From Mycoplasma sp. 1018B (GTDB taxonomy: Bacteria > Bacillota_I > Bacilli_A > Mycoplasmatales > Metamycoplasmataceae): DNA of 64,000 bases. Under the pieces are notes generated by a model. It did no database searches. It was not told the origin of the DNA and saw only the letters and a list, made by a program, of their open reading frames with translations. Shown piece after piece: positions 10,224 through 20,816 of this stretch (position 1 is its first letter; each line of letters starts with the position of its first letter). The DNA is taken from assembly GCF_024582675.1 (NCBI RefSeq), contig NZ_CP102084.1:434001-498000 (forward strand). Reading direction: 5' to 3'. The position numbers and the translations under genes are program-made.

Positions 10224-12308
10224 TTACTTAGTTGTTGGTTCAAATTCAATTTTGATGAAATTAGTTGCTGTTTCTTGAGAATATTTTTCCATTTTTCATA
10301 AAATAGAATTTTTATTTTCTTGTACTTCTTGTTCTGTGATTTTTTTTGCATATTCACCAATAACATCAGCTATTGCATCACCTTCATAAACTAATTGTAC
10401 ATTTTCTAATTGTTTATCTTTGTTTATCATTTCGTATTGATCGCCACCTACTGCTAGATAATCATTTGTTATTAAATAGTATTTTTGATCATCTACGATA
10501 TCTTTGTTGTTAATCTTTAATGTTCCTTCTTTTATAGCATATGTATACTTTTTATTATTTTCTGTTGCAGATGCTTCAAAACTAACATTGTGTGATCATT
10601 GTCCATAACCACCGCTTTTAATTTTATTTACTGAATGAGCAAAAACTTGTTTTAAAATAGTTCCTGAAATTTCCAGTCCTACTAATCTATTTCCAAAAGG
10701 TGATATACCTACAATATCCCCTCTTTTTACTTCACCTGTGGCTAAATCAGTTCTTAATCCACCACCATTTATAAGTCCGATTGTATTATCTAAAGTAGCT
10801 TCTGCTTTGCCACTTTGATTTTTAACGCCGCCTTCAACGATGAATTTTCATACGTTAGCATCAGCAGCAAATGTTCCTAAATTAGATTGTTTAACTCTTC
10901 CTGTGGCGTAATTTGAATTACCTACTTTAATTCTAGTTGCATGAATAAAATTAACTGAATTATTGAAAACTATTACATTATTAACTTTATTATATTCTTG
11001 TTCTAATTTTGAAATTAATTCTTCATATTTTGCGCTTCTAGTTCCAGTTCTAGCAACTTGAATTTGATTAATATCTCTTAAATTAGATCTTAATGATTCA
11101 ATTACACCAGTTTCGCTGTTTATTCTAATTGTTATATCTCCTAAATATTTAGTATAAGCTTCAGTTTGTGTTAATCAAGTTTGACTATTTTCTACTTTTT
11201 GAGCTTCATATTTAGTATGACTGTGACCATCTAAAATTAAATCTAAATCTTTTGCATTTTGTGCTAAATAAATAGATTCTCAATTTCTTTCATTTCTACC
11301 TACTCCTAAATGTGTAAGAGCAATAACAAAATTAACTTTTTCTTCATCTTTTAATTTTTGAGAAATTTTATTAAACGATTCAGTTGGATCATTAAAAGTT
11401 ACATCAACAGAATTTTTTGGATTAGAAGTATAAGCAGTATCAGGTGTTGTAATACCTACTATTGCTACTTTATAATTATTTATGTTTTTTATAATATAAG
11501 GTTTAAATACTAGATCTCCGGCTTTATGTTGAATTCCATTATGTGTTCCATCATTTTTTCAAGTAATATTAGCAGATAAAAATGGAGTATTTTTTTCTGT
11601 GGACATTTTATTTAATTCTAATAAAGTATTTAATCCATAGTCAAATTCATGATTACCAACTGCAATTGAATCATATTTTAATTCAGTAGCTAATTGAGTA
11701 ATTGTTTTACCTTTATCAGAATCGCTCAATGGTAATCCTTGTATTAAATCCCCAGCTGATAAAAGTAAATCTCTTGGTAAGCCTTCCATGTATTGAGCTA
11801 AACCTTCAAGACCTGAATAATTGTTAAATCTACCATCATCAAATAAAATTCTTCCATGTTCATCATTTGTATGATAAATTTTAATTGTTTTAATTATGCT
11901 TGATTCTTCTACTTCTTTTAATTTATTAAATAATTCATTGTATTGTGCTTTTAAATTAGCAAATTCAGTTCTAGTTGCACTTAATCAATTTTTAAATTCT
12001 TCTTCAGCTGCAGTTTTAGCTTGTTTTTGAGCTTCAGTTGAATTTTTCATTTTTTCAATTTCTGCTTTTTTAGTTGTATATTCTTTTGCCTTAGTTTCTA
12101 AAGCGCTATTATATTTATTTTCAAAATCATCAAAAAGTGATTGTTGTTTTTTAATTTCTTCTTGTGAAAATTGTTTTTTTGGCAAAATATTCTCATCATC
12201 TTTTGTTGTTTTTGAAGTATCATTACATGCTATTGCAAAAGCTAAAGGCGATAATAAAACTCCAGCACTTATAACAGTTGAAAATAATTTTTTAATTTTT
12301 AATTTCAT
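10224..12308 (-). CDS. 5'-nucleotidase family lipoprotein (UDP-sugar hydrolase/5'-nucleotidase)
   Basis: 694 residues. A secreted metallophosphoesterase that removes phosphate from nucleotides so nucleosides can be taken up. Signal peptide with lipobox-like FAIAC (Cys28) predicts a surface lipoprotein. A Lys/Glu-rich coiled linker (about 35-125) precedes the catalytic domain: YHTNDEHGRI, SAGDLIQG, VGNHEFDYG, LTHLGVG and DGHSHT supply the two-metal ligands. The C-terminal substrate domain has INGGGLRTDL and GGDQYEMI. All motifs look intact. Located within a nucleic-acid/nucleoside scavenging theme with the deoxynucleoside kinases. Monocistronic: terminator downstream, promoter-like A/T region upstream (12309-12417), SD GAGGAA. 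Confidence 0.95.
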
Positions 12309-12417
12309 AATTCCTCGTTTTAATATTTTTTTAATTAAATATATTTAATTTTATAAAAATATTTATTTATCAATTCATAAATGAAATTTAAAAATAAGAA
12401 AATATGAAAAAAAATAA

Positions 12418-12447
12418 AAAATTGCATATTTTATCATATGCAATTTT
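12418..12447 (-). terminator. Terminator after the azoreductase-like gene
   Basis: AAAATTGCATAT / ATATGCAATTTT, a 12-bp perfect stem with a 6-nt loop just past the stop at 12452; symmetrical, so it can also act on the other strand. Confidence 0.85.
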
Positions 12448-12451
12448 AAAA

Positions 12452-13057
12452 TTAGATTTGACTAATTAATTCATCAATTTTATTTTCAAATTCATTAATA
12501 ATTTCTTCATGTGATAAAGTATTTCTAGGCGCAACTTTAGTTCCATCAATTAATAAACTTTTAATTTCTCTTACACCTAAAAAATTAAATATTCCTTCTA
12601 AATTACTTATATGATTTGCAAAAGGATATCAACCTAATGGGGCTCCTTGAGATGCAACAATAATAACTTTTAAATTATTTAATAATCCTATCGCATCACC
12701 TTTTTTAGAATATTTATAAGAAAAAGTTTTATTTGCCACTGCAATAACATCAATAAAATTTTTTACTAAAATTGAGTAACTAAAATTAATCATAGGAGTA
12801 TTGATTACTAATAAATCTACAGATTTTAATAAATCAATGTAATAATCTGAATTTACATTTTCTCAAAAATTAGCAAAATTATTTGTACTAATAATAGTTT
12901 TAGCTAATTCTGTATTATTTAAATCGATTGTTTGCACTTCTGCTTCAGGATTATTTTTTTTGATTTTTTCAATTAATTTTAAATTGGTTTTTCATGAAAT
13001 AGAATCAGATATAATTGATCCATTTATAGTTAATATTTTTTTAATTTTACTTTCCAT
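12452..13057 (-). CDS. FMN-dependent NADH-azoreductase-like flavoprotein
   Basis: 201 residues, including several TGA Trp. Flavodoxin-like fold of the AzoR/NQO family: N-terminal strand and phosphate-binding start ILTINGSI, then the FMN-binding [19 protein letters not shown] segment and the [18 protein letters not shown] active-site loop that is typical of the mycoplasma members (often labelled ACP phosphodiesterase/azoreductase). Predicted to reduce quinones or azo compounds with NADH in the cytoplasm; the physiological substrate is unknown. Good SD (AAAGGAAAATT) before ATG. Single gene, divergent from the NERD gene. Confidence 0.9.
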
Positions 13058-13161
13058 AAGTAATTTTCCTTTCAATTTAAGAAATCTAATATTTTTATTA
13101 TACATTGAAGAAAATAATTTATTATTAAACTATTATAAATAAATTATTTTATGAGGACCAA
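13058..13161. promoter_or_regulatory. Divergent promoter region, azoreductase / NERD gene
   Basis: 104 bp A/T-rich gap between divergent genes; on the + strand TTGAAG (13107-13112) and a TATTATAAAT (13131-13140) are a plausible but loosely spaced pair. Confidence 0.4.
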
Positions 13162-13773
13162 ATGACAGAAAAAGAAAAATTAACAATAATGAGTATAGTT
13201 TTTATGTCAATTTTTATTTTAAGTTTGTTAATTATATATATAGTAATTAAATTCAAAAAAAATAAAAAGAATACAAAAGGCTTAATTTTTGAAAAACATA
13301 TCAAAGAAAAAATTAAACAATTTGCTAAAAATAATAATTTAATATTGTATTCAAATGTTTTTATTAATCAAAATAATAAAATGAATTGTGAATTAGATGC
13401 TTTAATGATAACTGAAAAAATAGTTTTTATTTTTGAAACTAAATATTATGAAGGAAAAATAACAGGAGAAGCTAACAATAAAACAATAAATCTTCTAAAG
13501 AATAATAAAACAAAAGTTTTAAAAAATCCTATATATCAAAATTTTATACATATTAAACAATTTTATAATGCTTTAGGATTTAAAATTCCTGTCTTATCTA
13601 TTGTAGTTTTTCCTGATAATAATTTAGTGGAAATTAATAATTTACCTAATTGAACTGTTATTGCTAACGACAGTAATTTAATATTGATTTTAGAAGATAT
13701 TATTAATTCAATAAATCAAAGAGAAAATATAGATCCTAAACAAATAGAAAAACTTCAGAATTTTTTTAAATAA
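13162..13773 (+). CDS. Membrane-anchored NERD-domain protein
   Basis: 203 residues, reading through TGA at 13651. One N-terminal membrane helix (about residues 9-30) followed by Lys-rich KFKKNKKN, so the rest is likely cytoplasmic. The NERD (nuclease-related) domain, about residues 40-160, shows NCELDALMITEKIVFIFETKYYEG, i.e. D-x(n)-E-x-K of a PD-(D/E)xK fold, then a GxI turn and a VVFPD strand. Such proteins are suspected DNA-processing nucleases, but biochemical evidence is thin. SD TGAGGA 8 nt before ATG. It ends at a terminator shared with pgk. Confidence 0.87.
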
Positions 13774-13786
13774 TGTTATTAATAAT

Positions 13787-13814
13787 AAAATAGGTATTAT
13801 TAAATACCTATTTT
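13787..13814. terminator. Bidirectional terminator, NERD gene / pgk
   Basis: AAAATAGGTATT / AATACCTATTTT, 12-bp perfect stem with a 4-nt loop between converging genes; overlaps the pgk stop (13808-13810). Confidence 0.9.
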
Positions 13815-14995
13815 TCATTAATTATTTCAATCGCAGGAAGAACTTCTCCTTTTAATAATTCTAAAGTAGCACCGCCACCTGTGGAAACATGACTAAATAA
13901 ATGTTCTTTATTTTGTTTTTCAACAAATGCAGCGCTATCTCCACCGCCTATAACACTATAAGCATTTTTTAAATTCGCTATGCCATTCATCAATCCAATA
14001 GTTCCATTTTGAAAATTATTAAATTCAATTACTCCTGCAGGACCATTTCAAACAATTGTTTTTGCTTTTTTCATTGCTGATTGAAATTTTTTCACAGTTT
14101 TTGGTCCAATATCCAAGGACATTTTTCCATCAGGAATATTAACTTCACAGATAGTTGGTTTTTCATCGCTAAAGTTATCAACAACAGCATAATCTATAGG
14201 TAAAAATACTTTATCTTCACCATGTTTAGCTAAAAAATCTTTTGCAAATTCTAAATGATCGGCATCATATAATGATGTTCCTATAGTTCTACCTTTTGCA
14301 ACTTCAAAAGTATAAGCCATTCCTCCAACAATGAATAAACGATCTACTTTGTCAATTAAAGAATTTAAAACTGGGATTTTATCAGAAATTTTGCTCCCCC
14401 CCACAATGGCCATATATGGTTTTTCAGGATCATTAGTTAATTTGCTTAAAGCTTTTAATTCGTTTTCAACTAAATAACCAATAGCTGTTTCTTTAGAAAA
14501 TTTTGCAATTCCATAATTTGAAGCATGTTTTCTATGTGCCGTTCCAAAAGCATCGTTTACAAAACAATCCCCTAAATTAGCTCAATATTTAGCTAATTCT
14601 TCGTTGTTTTTACTTTCTGATTTATCATTTAAATCTTCATAACGAGTATTTTGCACTAAAAGAATTTCACCATTTTTTAATTCATTAATAGCTTTTTCTA
14701 AATTTGCACCTTTAGTTTCTTCAACAAAAACTACTTTTTTCTTTAATAATCTTGCTAATTCAATAGCTACTGGAAATAAAGATTTAGCTTTTAAATCGTT
14801 ATCACTTTTAATTCTACCTAAATGAGAAAGTAAAATTAATTTAGCATCTTCAGATAATATTTTTTTAATTGAAGGTAATGAAGAAACAATTCGCTTATTT
14901 GACATTATAATTCCATTATTAATTGGAACATTTAAATCTACTCTCATTATGACTTTTTTACCGCTTAAAGTTAAGTCATTAATTGTTTTTTTCAT
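13808..14995 (-). CDS. pgk: Phosphoglycerate kinase
   Basis: 395 residues, normal length. Transfers phosphate from 1,3-bisphosphoglycerate to ADP in glycolysis. Seen: KKVIMRVDLNVP at the N-terminus, the LLSHLGRI substrate-binding segment, the mid-chain AIVGGSKISDKIPVL, and the C-terminal nucleotide loop reading GGGDSAAF followed by SHVSTGGGATLELLKG. Strong SD AAGGAG 6 nt before ATG. Downstream of tpiA on the same strand with an 81-bp gap that could hold its own promoter. Confidence 0.98.
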
Positions 14996-15076
14996 AAAAA
15001 TACTCCTTAAATTTAAAGTTATAATTTATATTATAAAGTTTTATATTTATTGTTAAAAAAATTAGAAGAATTAATT

Positions 15077-15829
15077 TTAATTGTTTAATTTATAAGTTAT
15101 TAAATCAAAAAAACTTTGTGGATCTAAACTAGCATTGCCAATTAGAAAACCTTCGATATATTCTGCATTAGCCAATTTAACAATAGAAATTTTATTGACA
15201 CTGCCACCATATAAAACTTTGCTTTGATTTTTTGATCATTTTTTTATAAATTTACATACATCATTAGCTACTTGCGCATCAGCTGCTATATTTCCAATTG
15301 CTCAAATAGGTTCATAAGAAATTATTATTTGACTTTTATCCAAATCTTTTATAGTTTCTTCTAATTGTTTTATTATTATTTCTTTAGTTATACCTTTTTG
15401 ATATTCTATACTATTTTCTCCAACACAAATAATTGGCGTTATGTTATTTTCTAAAGCCAATTTAGCTTTTAAATATATGTCATAATTATTTTCAAAATTA
15501 AATCTTCTTCTTTCTGAATGGCCCAAAATTACATACTTAACATTTAATTTATTTAAAATTTCTGCACTTATTTCACCAGTAAAAGGTCCTTTTTTATAAA
15601 GTGATAAATTTTGTGCACCAATTTTCCAATATTTATTTTGTTTCTCATAAAGAATTCCTAAACCAATGTATGAAGGAGCAATTATAATTTCATAAGTTTT
15701 AAAAATATTTTCATAAGATTTTTTGTAAGAATTAGCTTCAATTAAATTATTAAACTCTTTAATAAATTTTTTAGTTTCTAAATAGTCTAAATTATTTTTT
15801 CAATTAGCCAACATTAGCATTTTTTTCAT
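15077..15829 (-). CDS. tpiA: Triose-phosphate isomerase
   Basis: 250 residues. Interconverts DHAP and glyceraldehyde-3-P. Seen: N-terminal ANWKNN (Asn/Lys of the active site), catalytic His region LGHSERRR, catalytic Glu in SYEPIWAIG (Trp by TGA), and the phosphate-binding YGGSVN loop. Only 3 nt separate its ATG from the ligA stop, so ligA and tpiA form one transcript; the SD (AGAGGATTAAATA) lies inside the end of ligA. Confidence 0.98.
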
Positions 15830-15832
15830 TAT

Positions 15833-17824
15833 TTAATCCTCTAAAAGATTTAAAAAATCAGTTTCATTTATAGTTTTAATATTCAGTTTTTGAGCTTTAA
15901 TTAATTTTGAACCAGCATTATCTCCCACAAGTAAATAATCTGTTTTATTACTTATATTAGATAATACTTTTCCTCCATTTTTTTCTATTAAATTTTGATA
16001 ATAATCTCTAGAATTAGTTAATTTTCCAGTTACTACAAAAGTTAAATTATTTAATTTTGTATTTTGTAAATTAACATCATTTTTTTTCACAAATATTAAC
16101 TGTTTATCTAATTGTTTTAATAATTCAATATTGTCAGTATCGTTTAAATATTTTTTAACAGATAAAATAATTTTAGGACCAATATTAAAAGAATTATTAA
16201 TTTTTTGTAAATTTTTATCATCAATTAATTCACTAAAATTTTTATAATAGTGCGCAAAAATTTGAGATGCTCTTTGTCCTACATGTTTTATTCCTATAGC
16301 AAATAAAACTTTGGCAAATTCAGTATTTTTAATTTTTTCTATATTTTCAAGCAAATTGTTCACTTTTAATTCACCATATTTAGGTAGGGATGTTATTTTT
16401 TCTTTATGCTGTTCTAAATTAAAAATATCAATTATTGATTTTAAAATATTTGCCTTATATAAATCTTTAACAGTATTTTCTCCTAAACCAGTTATATTCA
16501 TAGATTTTCTTGAAGCAAAATGAATTATTGAGTTAATGATTATATCTGGACATTTTTTATTAAGACAAAATTGATCAACATTATTTTCATATTCTATAAG
16601 TTTTTCATTACATGAAGGACAATAAATAATTTTTTTATAAGATGTTAAAGTATTTTTAACTGTTTGATTGGCAATAATTTTAGGAATTATTTCTCCTGCT
16701 TTGATAATTGCTACTTCATCGCCTATATCAATATTTAAAGTTTTTATAAAATTAAAATTATGTAATGTTGCATTTTGTACAATAGTTTGGTTAAGTTCAA
16801 CAGGTTCTATAGAAGCAATATAAGTTATTTTTCCAGTTCTTCCAACAGTAGCTTTAATGCCTAAAATTTTACTTTTTGCCTGTTCAACTTCATATTTAAA
16901 AGCTATAGAATGTTTAGGAAATTTTGAAGTTTTGCCTAATTTTTCTCAAAATATTAAATTATTTAATTTAATAACTAATCCATCGGAATCATAAGGCAAA
17001 TTATTTTTTACTAAAGAAAAATTATTAATTTCTTCTTCTAGATCTTCAATATCAACTATTTTAAAATAATCATTTATAGGAAGAGAGATATTTTTTATAA
17101 AATTAATTACTTCATGTTGTGTTTTTAAACCATATTTTTCTGGTTCTACTATTTCATACAAAAACAAACTTAATCCTCTTTCTTTAACTATAGTAGAATC
17201 CAATTGTCTTAAAGTACCTGAAGCAGCATTTCTAGGATTAGCAAATGTTTTTTCATTATTTAGTTGTGAAATTTCATTTAATTCTTTGAATTTTTCTTTT
17301 GAAAGAAAAATTTCTCCTCTTATTTCAATATAATCAAAAAACATTATTGATTTAAGTTTATTATCTATAGCCAAAACATTTTCAGTTACCTCTTCTCCTT
17401 CAACTCCATCGCCTCTAGTTACAGCTCTTATCAATTGTCCTTTATCATAATGTAATGAAATTGAAAGACCATCTATTTTAGGTTCAAGAAATAAAGTAAC
17501 ATCGTTTATTGGGACAATTTTTAAAATATTATCAAGAAATTTAGATATTTCTTCATAGTTATAAGCTTTATTTAAAGATAACATTGGTTTTTTATGTTTA
17601 AATTTTTTGAATTTATTATTTGTTTTTGAACCAATTTTTTTAGTTGGTGAATCATCTAAAATTAAATTTGGATAAAATTGTTCTAATTTTTCTAATTCTC
17701 TTAAAGCTAAATCATATTCTAAATCGCTCACTGTGGGATTGTCTAAATCATAATATTCATGATTTCAGCGATTGATATTATTAACCAATATTTTTATTTT
17801 TTCCTTTATATCTTTTTGCTCCAT
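15833..17824 (-). CDS. ligA: NAD-dependent DNA ligase
   Basis: 663 residues, the full bacterial length. Seals nicks in replication and repair. Domains in order: Ia (NHEYYDLDNPTVSDLEYD), adenylation domain with active-site Lys in LEPKIDGLSIS, NPRNAASGTLRQLD, OB fold, a four-Cys zinc finger (CPSC and CLNKKC), helix-hairpin-helix repeats (NITGLGENTV, GIKHVGQR) and a C-terminal BRCT domain (FVVTGKLTN onward). SD AAAGGCAAAAATG. First gene of a ligA-tpiA unit, divergent from the lipoprotein gene at 17943. Confidence 0.98.
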
Positions 17825-17942
17825 TTTTGCCTTTCTTTTAATTATTATGTTAAAAAAAGTTTCATTTCTAAGTAAAAAATATATTTTTTTACAAAAAAAT
17901 ATAAAAATAATAAAAATTATTAATTTCAGGTAGAATTAAAAC

Positions 17943-18995
17943 ATGAAAATAAAATTATTTGCAAAAATATTACCTAGTATTACAGTTATAGCAACATTAC
18001 CACTTACAATCATTTCATGTGAAAATAAAGAATCAAAAAATACATTAAGTTTGCTAAATCAAAATTTGTTGAACTTAACAAATTCTTTAGAATATAAATT
18101 AATATATATAAAAAATAATCTTACTTTTAATTCTGGTAATATGAATCCTTTTAATTTATATGAATCTAAAGTATCAACAAATGAAAAACAATTATTAGAA
18201 TTCATTATTAATGATTTTTTTAAAAATTTTATAACAACCGAAGAAATATATGGCAAAAACGTTTTTAATAGTAACAATTCAAATATTAATTTAAATAACC
18301 TTGTTAAATATATTCAAACATATAGTAAAAGTAGCGAATACTTAAAAAATACTTTCTTAGAAAATAATTCAACTTTATCAAAATTAATTGAAACAATTGA
18401 TTTAATTGTTAAAGACTTAAGAACGCAATTAATTAATAATAGTAATAAGATAAGTTCTTTTTTAAATTCTTCTAATCTTAGTTATAGTTTAATACTAAAG
18501 AATAAAAATAAAATTTTAAATAATGATTTGCCTCTAATGCAAAATTGAATAATATTTTTAAATAATGATTTAAAATTTTTAAAAGAAACATTAATAAATG
18601 ATAATATGTTAATATCAATTTCAGAAAATAATATAGAAGATTTTGATTATTCTAAAATTATCAATCACAACCATTCACACGCTAATGCTAACATGTTACA
18701 ATTAACTATTGTGCTTGTCAAAATATTACAAAACTATTTAAATAATAGTGAAAATCAAAAAGAAATTATTATTAACAATATAAAACAAAATAAAATAGAT
18801 AATGATAATGATTTTAATAATTTTCAAAATAATATTGAATTATTTTTTACCAAAATAGAAAATATTAAAGAACTAAAAATTTTAAATTTAAATAACTTAC
18901 TAACTGCTTATTCACAAAACTATAATGAAATTTTAAACATTCTTGAAAATTTTATTAATATTTTGAATATTGATAAAAATAACATTGAAAAATAA
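17943..18995 (+). CDS. Putative surface lipoprotein, unknown function
   Basis: 350 residues, one TGA Trp at 18546. The signal sequence ends in TIISC with Cys26, a mycoplasma-type lipobox, so the mature chain is probably lipid-anchored outside the cell. The rest is Asn/Leu/Ile/Lys-rich, largely helical, with no catalytic motif that I recognise. A His-rich patch NHNHSHANAN (18663-18690) stands out and could bind metal. No repeats. Strain-variable lipoproteins of this type are common in mycoplasmas; function is unknown. Weak SD (CAGGTAG). Ends at a good hairpin terminator shared with the converging HAD gene. Confidence 0.85.
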
Positions 18996-19025
18996 AAAAT
19001 AAGATAAAAAAATATCTTATTTTTT
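18994..19025. terminator. Bidirectional terminator, lipoprotein / HAD gene
   Basis: AAAAAATAAGATA / TATCTTATTTTTT, with a 6-nt A loop, between converging genes. Confidence 0.85.
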
Positions 19026-19027
19026 AT

Positions 19028-19918
19028 TTATAAAATATTTAAATCCTTTAACGCTTTATAAGCGCCATCGTTTTCAACTAGATCAGCATGATAATCAGCA
19101 ATAATCTTAATGTTTGGGTCATGATTTCCTAAACCAACACTAAAAGCAGCATTTTCTAACATTTCATAATCGTTTGTACTATCACCAAAAGCTATCATAT
19201 TCTCACTAACACTTAAATTTAAATGATTAGCTAAAATTTCTAACGCATGATATTTAGTTACATTTTTTGGCGTAACAAAAATACCTTTATTTCATTTAGA
19301 AGTAACTTCTAATGATAAATTATTATCTTTTATTATTTTAGAAACATACAATTCTAAACGATCAGTTGCTTCTTGATTAAAAGAGGTTAATGTTATGATA
19401 TGAATATGTTCTTTATCTATTTCCTCAAAATTAATTGGTTTTAATTTATTTTGATGAGGAGTCAAAAATCATGTATTTTTATTTATCTGAGGAGAATGAT
19501 ATATATATTTCATATCAGGAACAGTAAAACTTTCTAAATCCTTAAATTTTTTAACTTTCCCGTTTTCATCATATTGAATCTCTTTCCCAAACAATGATTC
19601 ATAAAAAATTATCAAATCAGAAAGTTTTATAGAATTTTCATATAAATATTTTTTATTTTGATTATCAAAAATAAACATTCCATTAGCACCAATAAAATAA
19701 TTGGCTTCTGGAATTTGTTCTAAAAAATTACCTATAGTAACAAAATCTCTTGCAGTTGATATTATTGAATATATATTATTTGATTTTAAATCTTTAAACA
19801 TTCTTTTGATTCCCGGACTAAATTCAGGATTTCCAAACGGCATTATAGTGCCATCAACATCAAAAGCCGCCATTTTTATTCTATTTTTAAGATTATTTCT
19901 TAATTTGTTAGAATTCAT
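19028..19918 (-). CDS. HAD superfamily (Cof-type) phosphatase
   Basis: 296 residues. Motif I is FDVDGTI near residue 19 (two catalytic Asp), the capped C2/Cof-type layout follows (STARDF after the first segment), a Lys lies in the middle and motif IV is GDSTNDYEML near the C-terminus. Such enzymes dephosphorylate sugar phosphates, FMN or PLP in the cytoplasm; the substrate is not predictable. SD AGAGGAAA before ATG. It lies 24 nt after truB, probably in a leuS-lon-truB-HAD run. Confidence 0.93.
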
Positions 19919-19942
19919 TTTTCCTCTCTTTTAATTTTATAT

Positions 19943-20794
19943 TTAATACTTTAACAATCTATTACCAAAAAGTTTTACAACTTTACATTCATTATTATTT
20001 ATTTGTATAATTCCTAAAATTATTGTAGTATCTAATTTATCTCTTAATAAATATGAATTATTATTTACTCTTTTTATATGTATTGATTTACCTTTTTTTA
20101 ATTCTTTTATTTCATTATTTGATAAATCTAAAAAATCTAAATTAAATTTAAGACTATCATTAATTTTAGCAAAAAGTTTGTTTTTTAGTAATGAAATATT
20201 AAGTTCAGAAATTTCGATTCTCTCTAATTCTAATAAATGTGAATATGTATTTAAATAAAGTCCTAAATCATTAGCTAAAGATCTTATATAGGTTCCGTTA
20301 GATACTTTTATTTTTATTGTTAAGGTTTGTTCAAAAATATTGAAATTAATTATTTCTATATCCTTAATTTCAATATTTTGATTTTTTAATGAAATTGTTT
20401 TGTTTTCTCTAGCATATTCATAAGCTTTTTTTCCATTAATTTTTTTAGCACTATAAATCGGAGGTTTTTGTATTTTTTGTTTTAAAAATCACTCTTTTAT
20501 ATTAAGCAAATCATTTTGATAAATTGTTTTATCAGAAGTATTTATTATTTTTCCTGTTAAATCATAAGTATCTGTTTGAGTCCCAAATTTTATTTTTGCT
20601 ACATATATTTTTGTTTTTGATTTTAAATAATCTAATAATTTTGTATCTTCATCTGTAGCAACTAACAATAAACCTTTAGCAAATGGATCTAATGTGCCGC
20701 TATGTCCTATTTTTTTTATATTATTTTGTTTAGCAAATTCTTTTATCGCAGCAAAAGAAGTTATATTTTCTTTTTTGTATAATAAATAAAACAT
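19943..20794 (-). CDS. truB: tRNA pseudouridine(55) synthase TruB
   Basis: 283 residues. Makes pseudouridine 55 in the T loop of tRNAs. Seen: the catalytic motif GHSGTLDPFAKGLLLV (Asp at about residue 36), YVAKIKFGTQTDTYD, the PPIYSAKKINGKKAYEYAR segment and the VSNGTYIRSLANDLG motif. The C-terminal part is a short PUA-like remnant. No strong SD; it starts 22 nt after the lon stop, consistent with coupling to lon. Confidence 0.97.
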
Positions 20795-20816
20795 AAATAA
20801 AATAAGCCTTTAAGGC

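Noticed and set aside
20795-20816. Palindrome GCCTTTAAGGC between lon and truB as a terminator
   Set aside because: No loop and no T-run; likely chance in a 22-bp gap between coupled genes.
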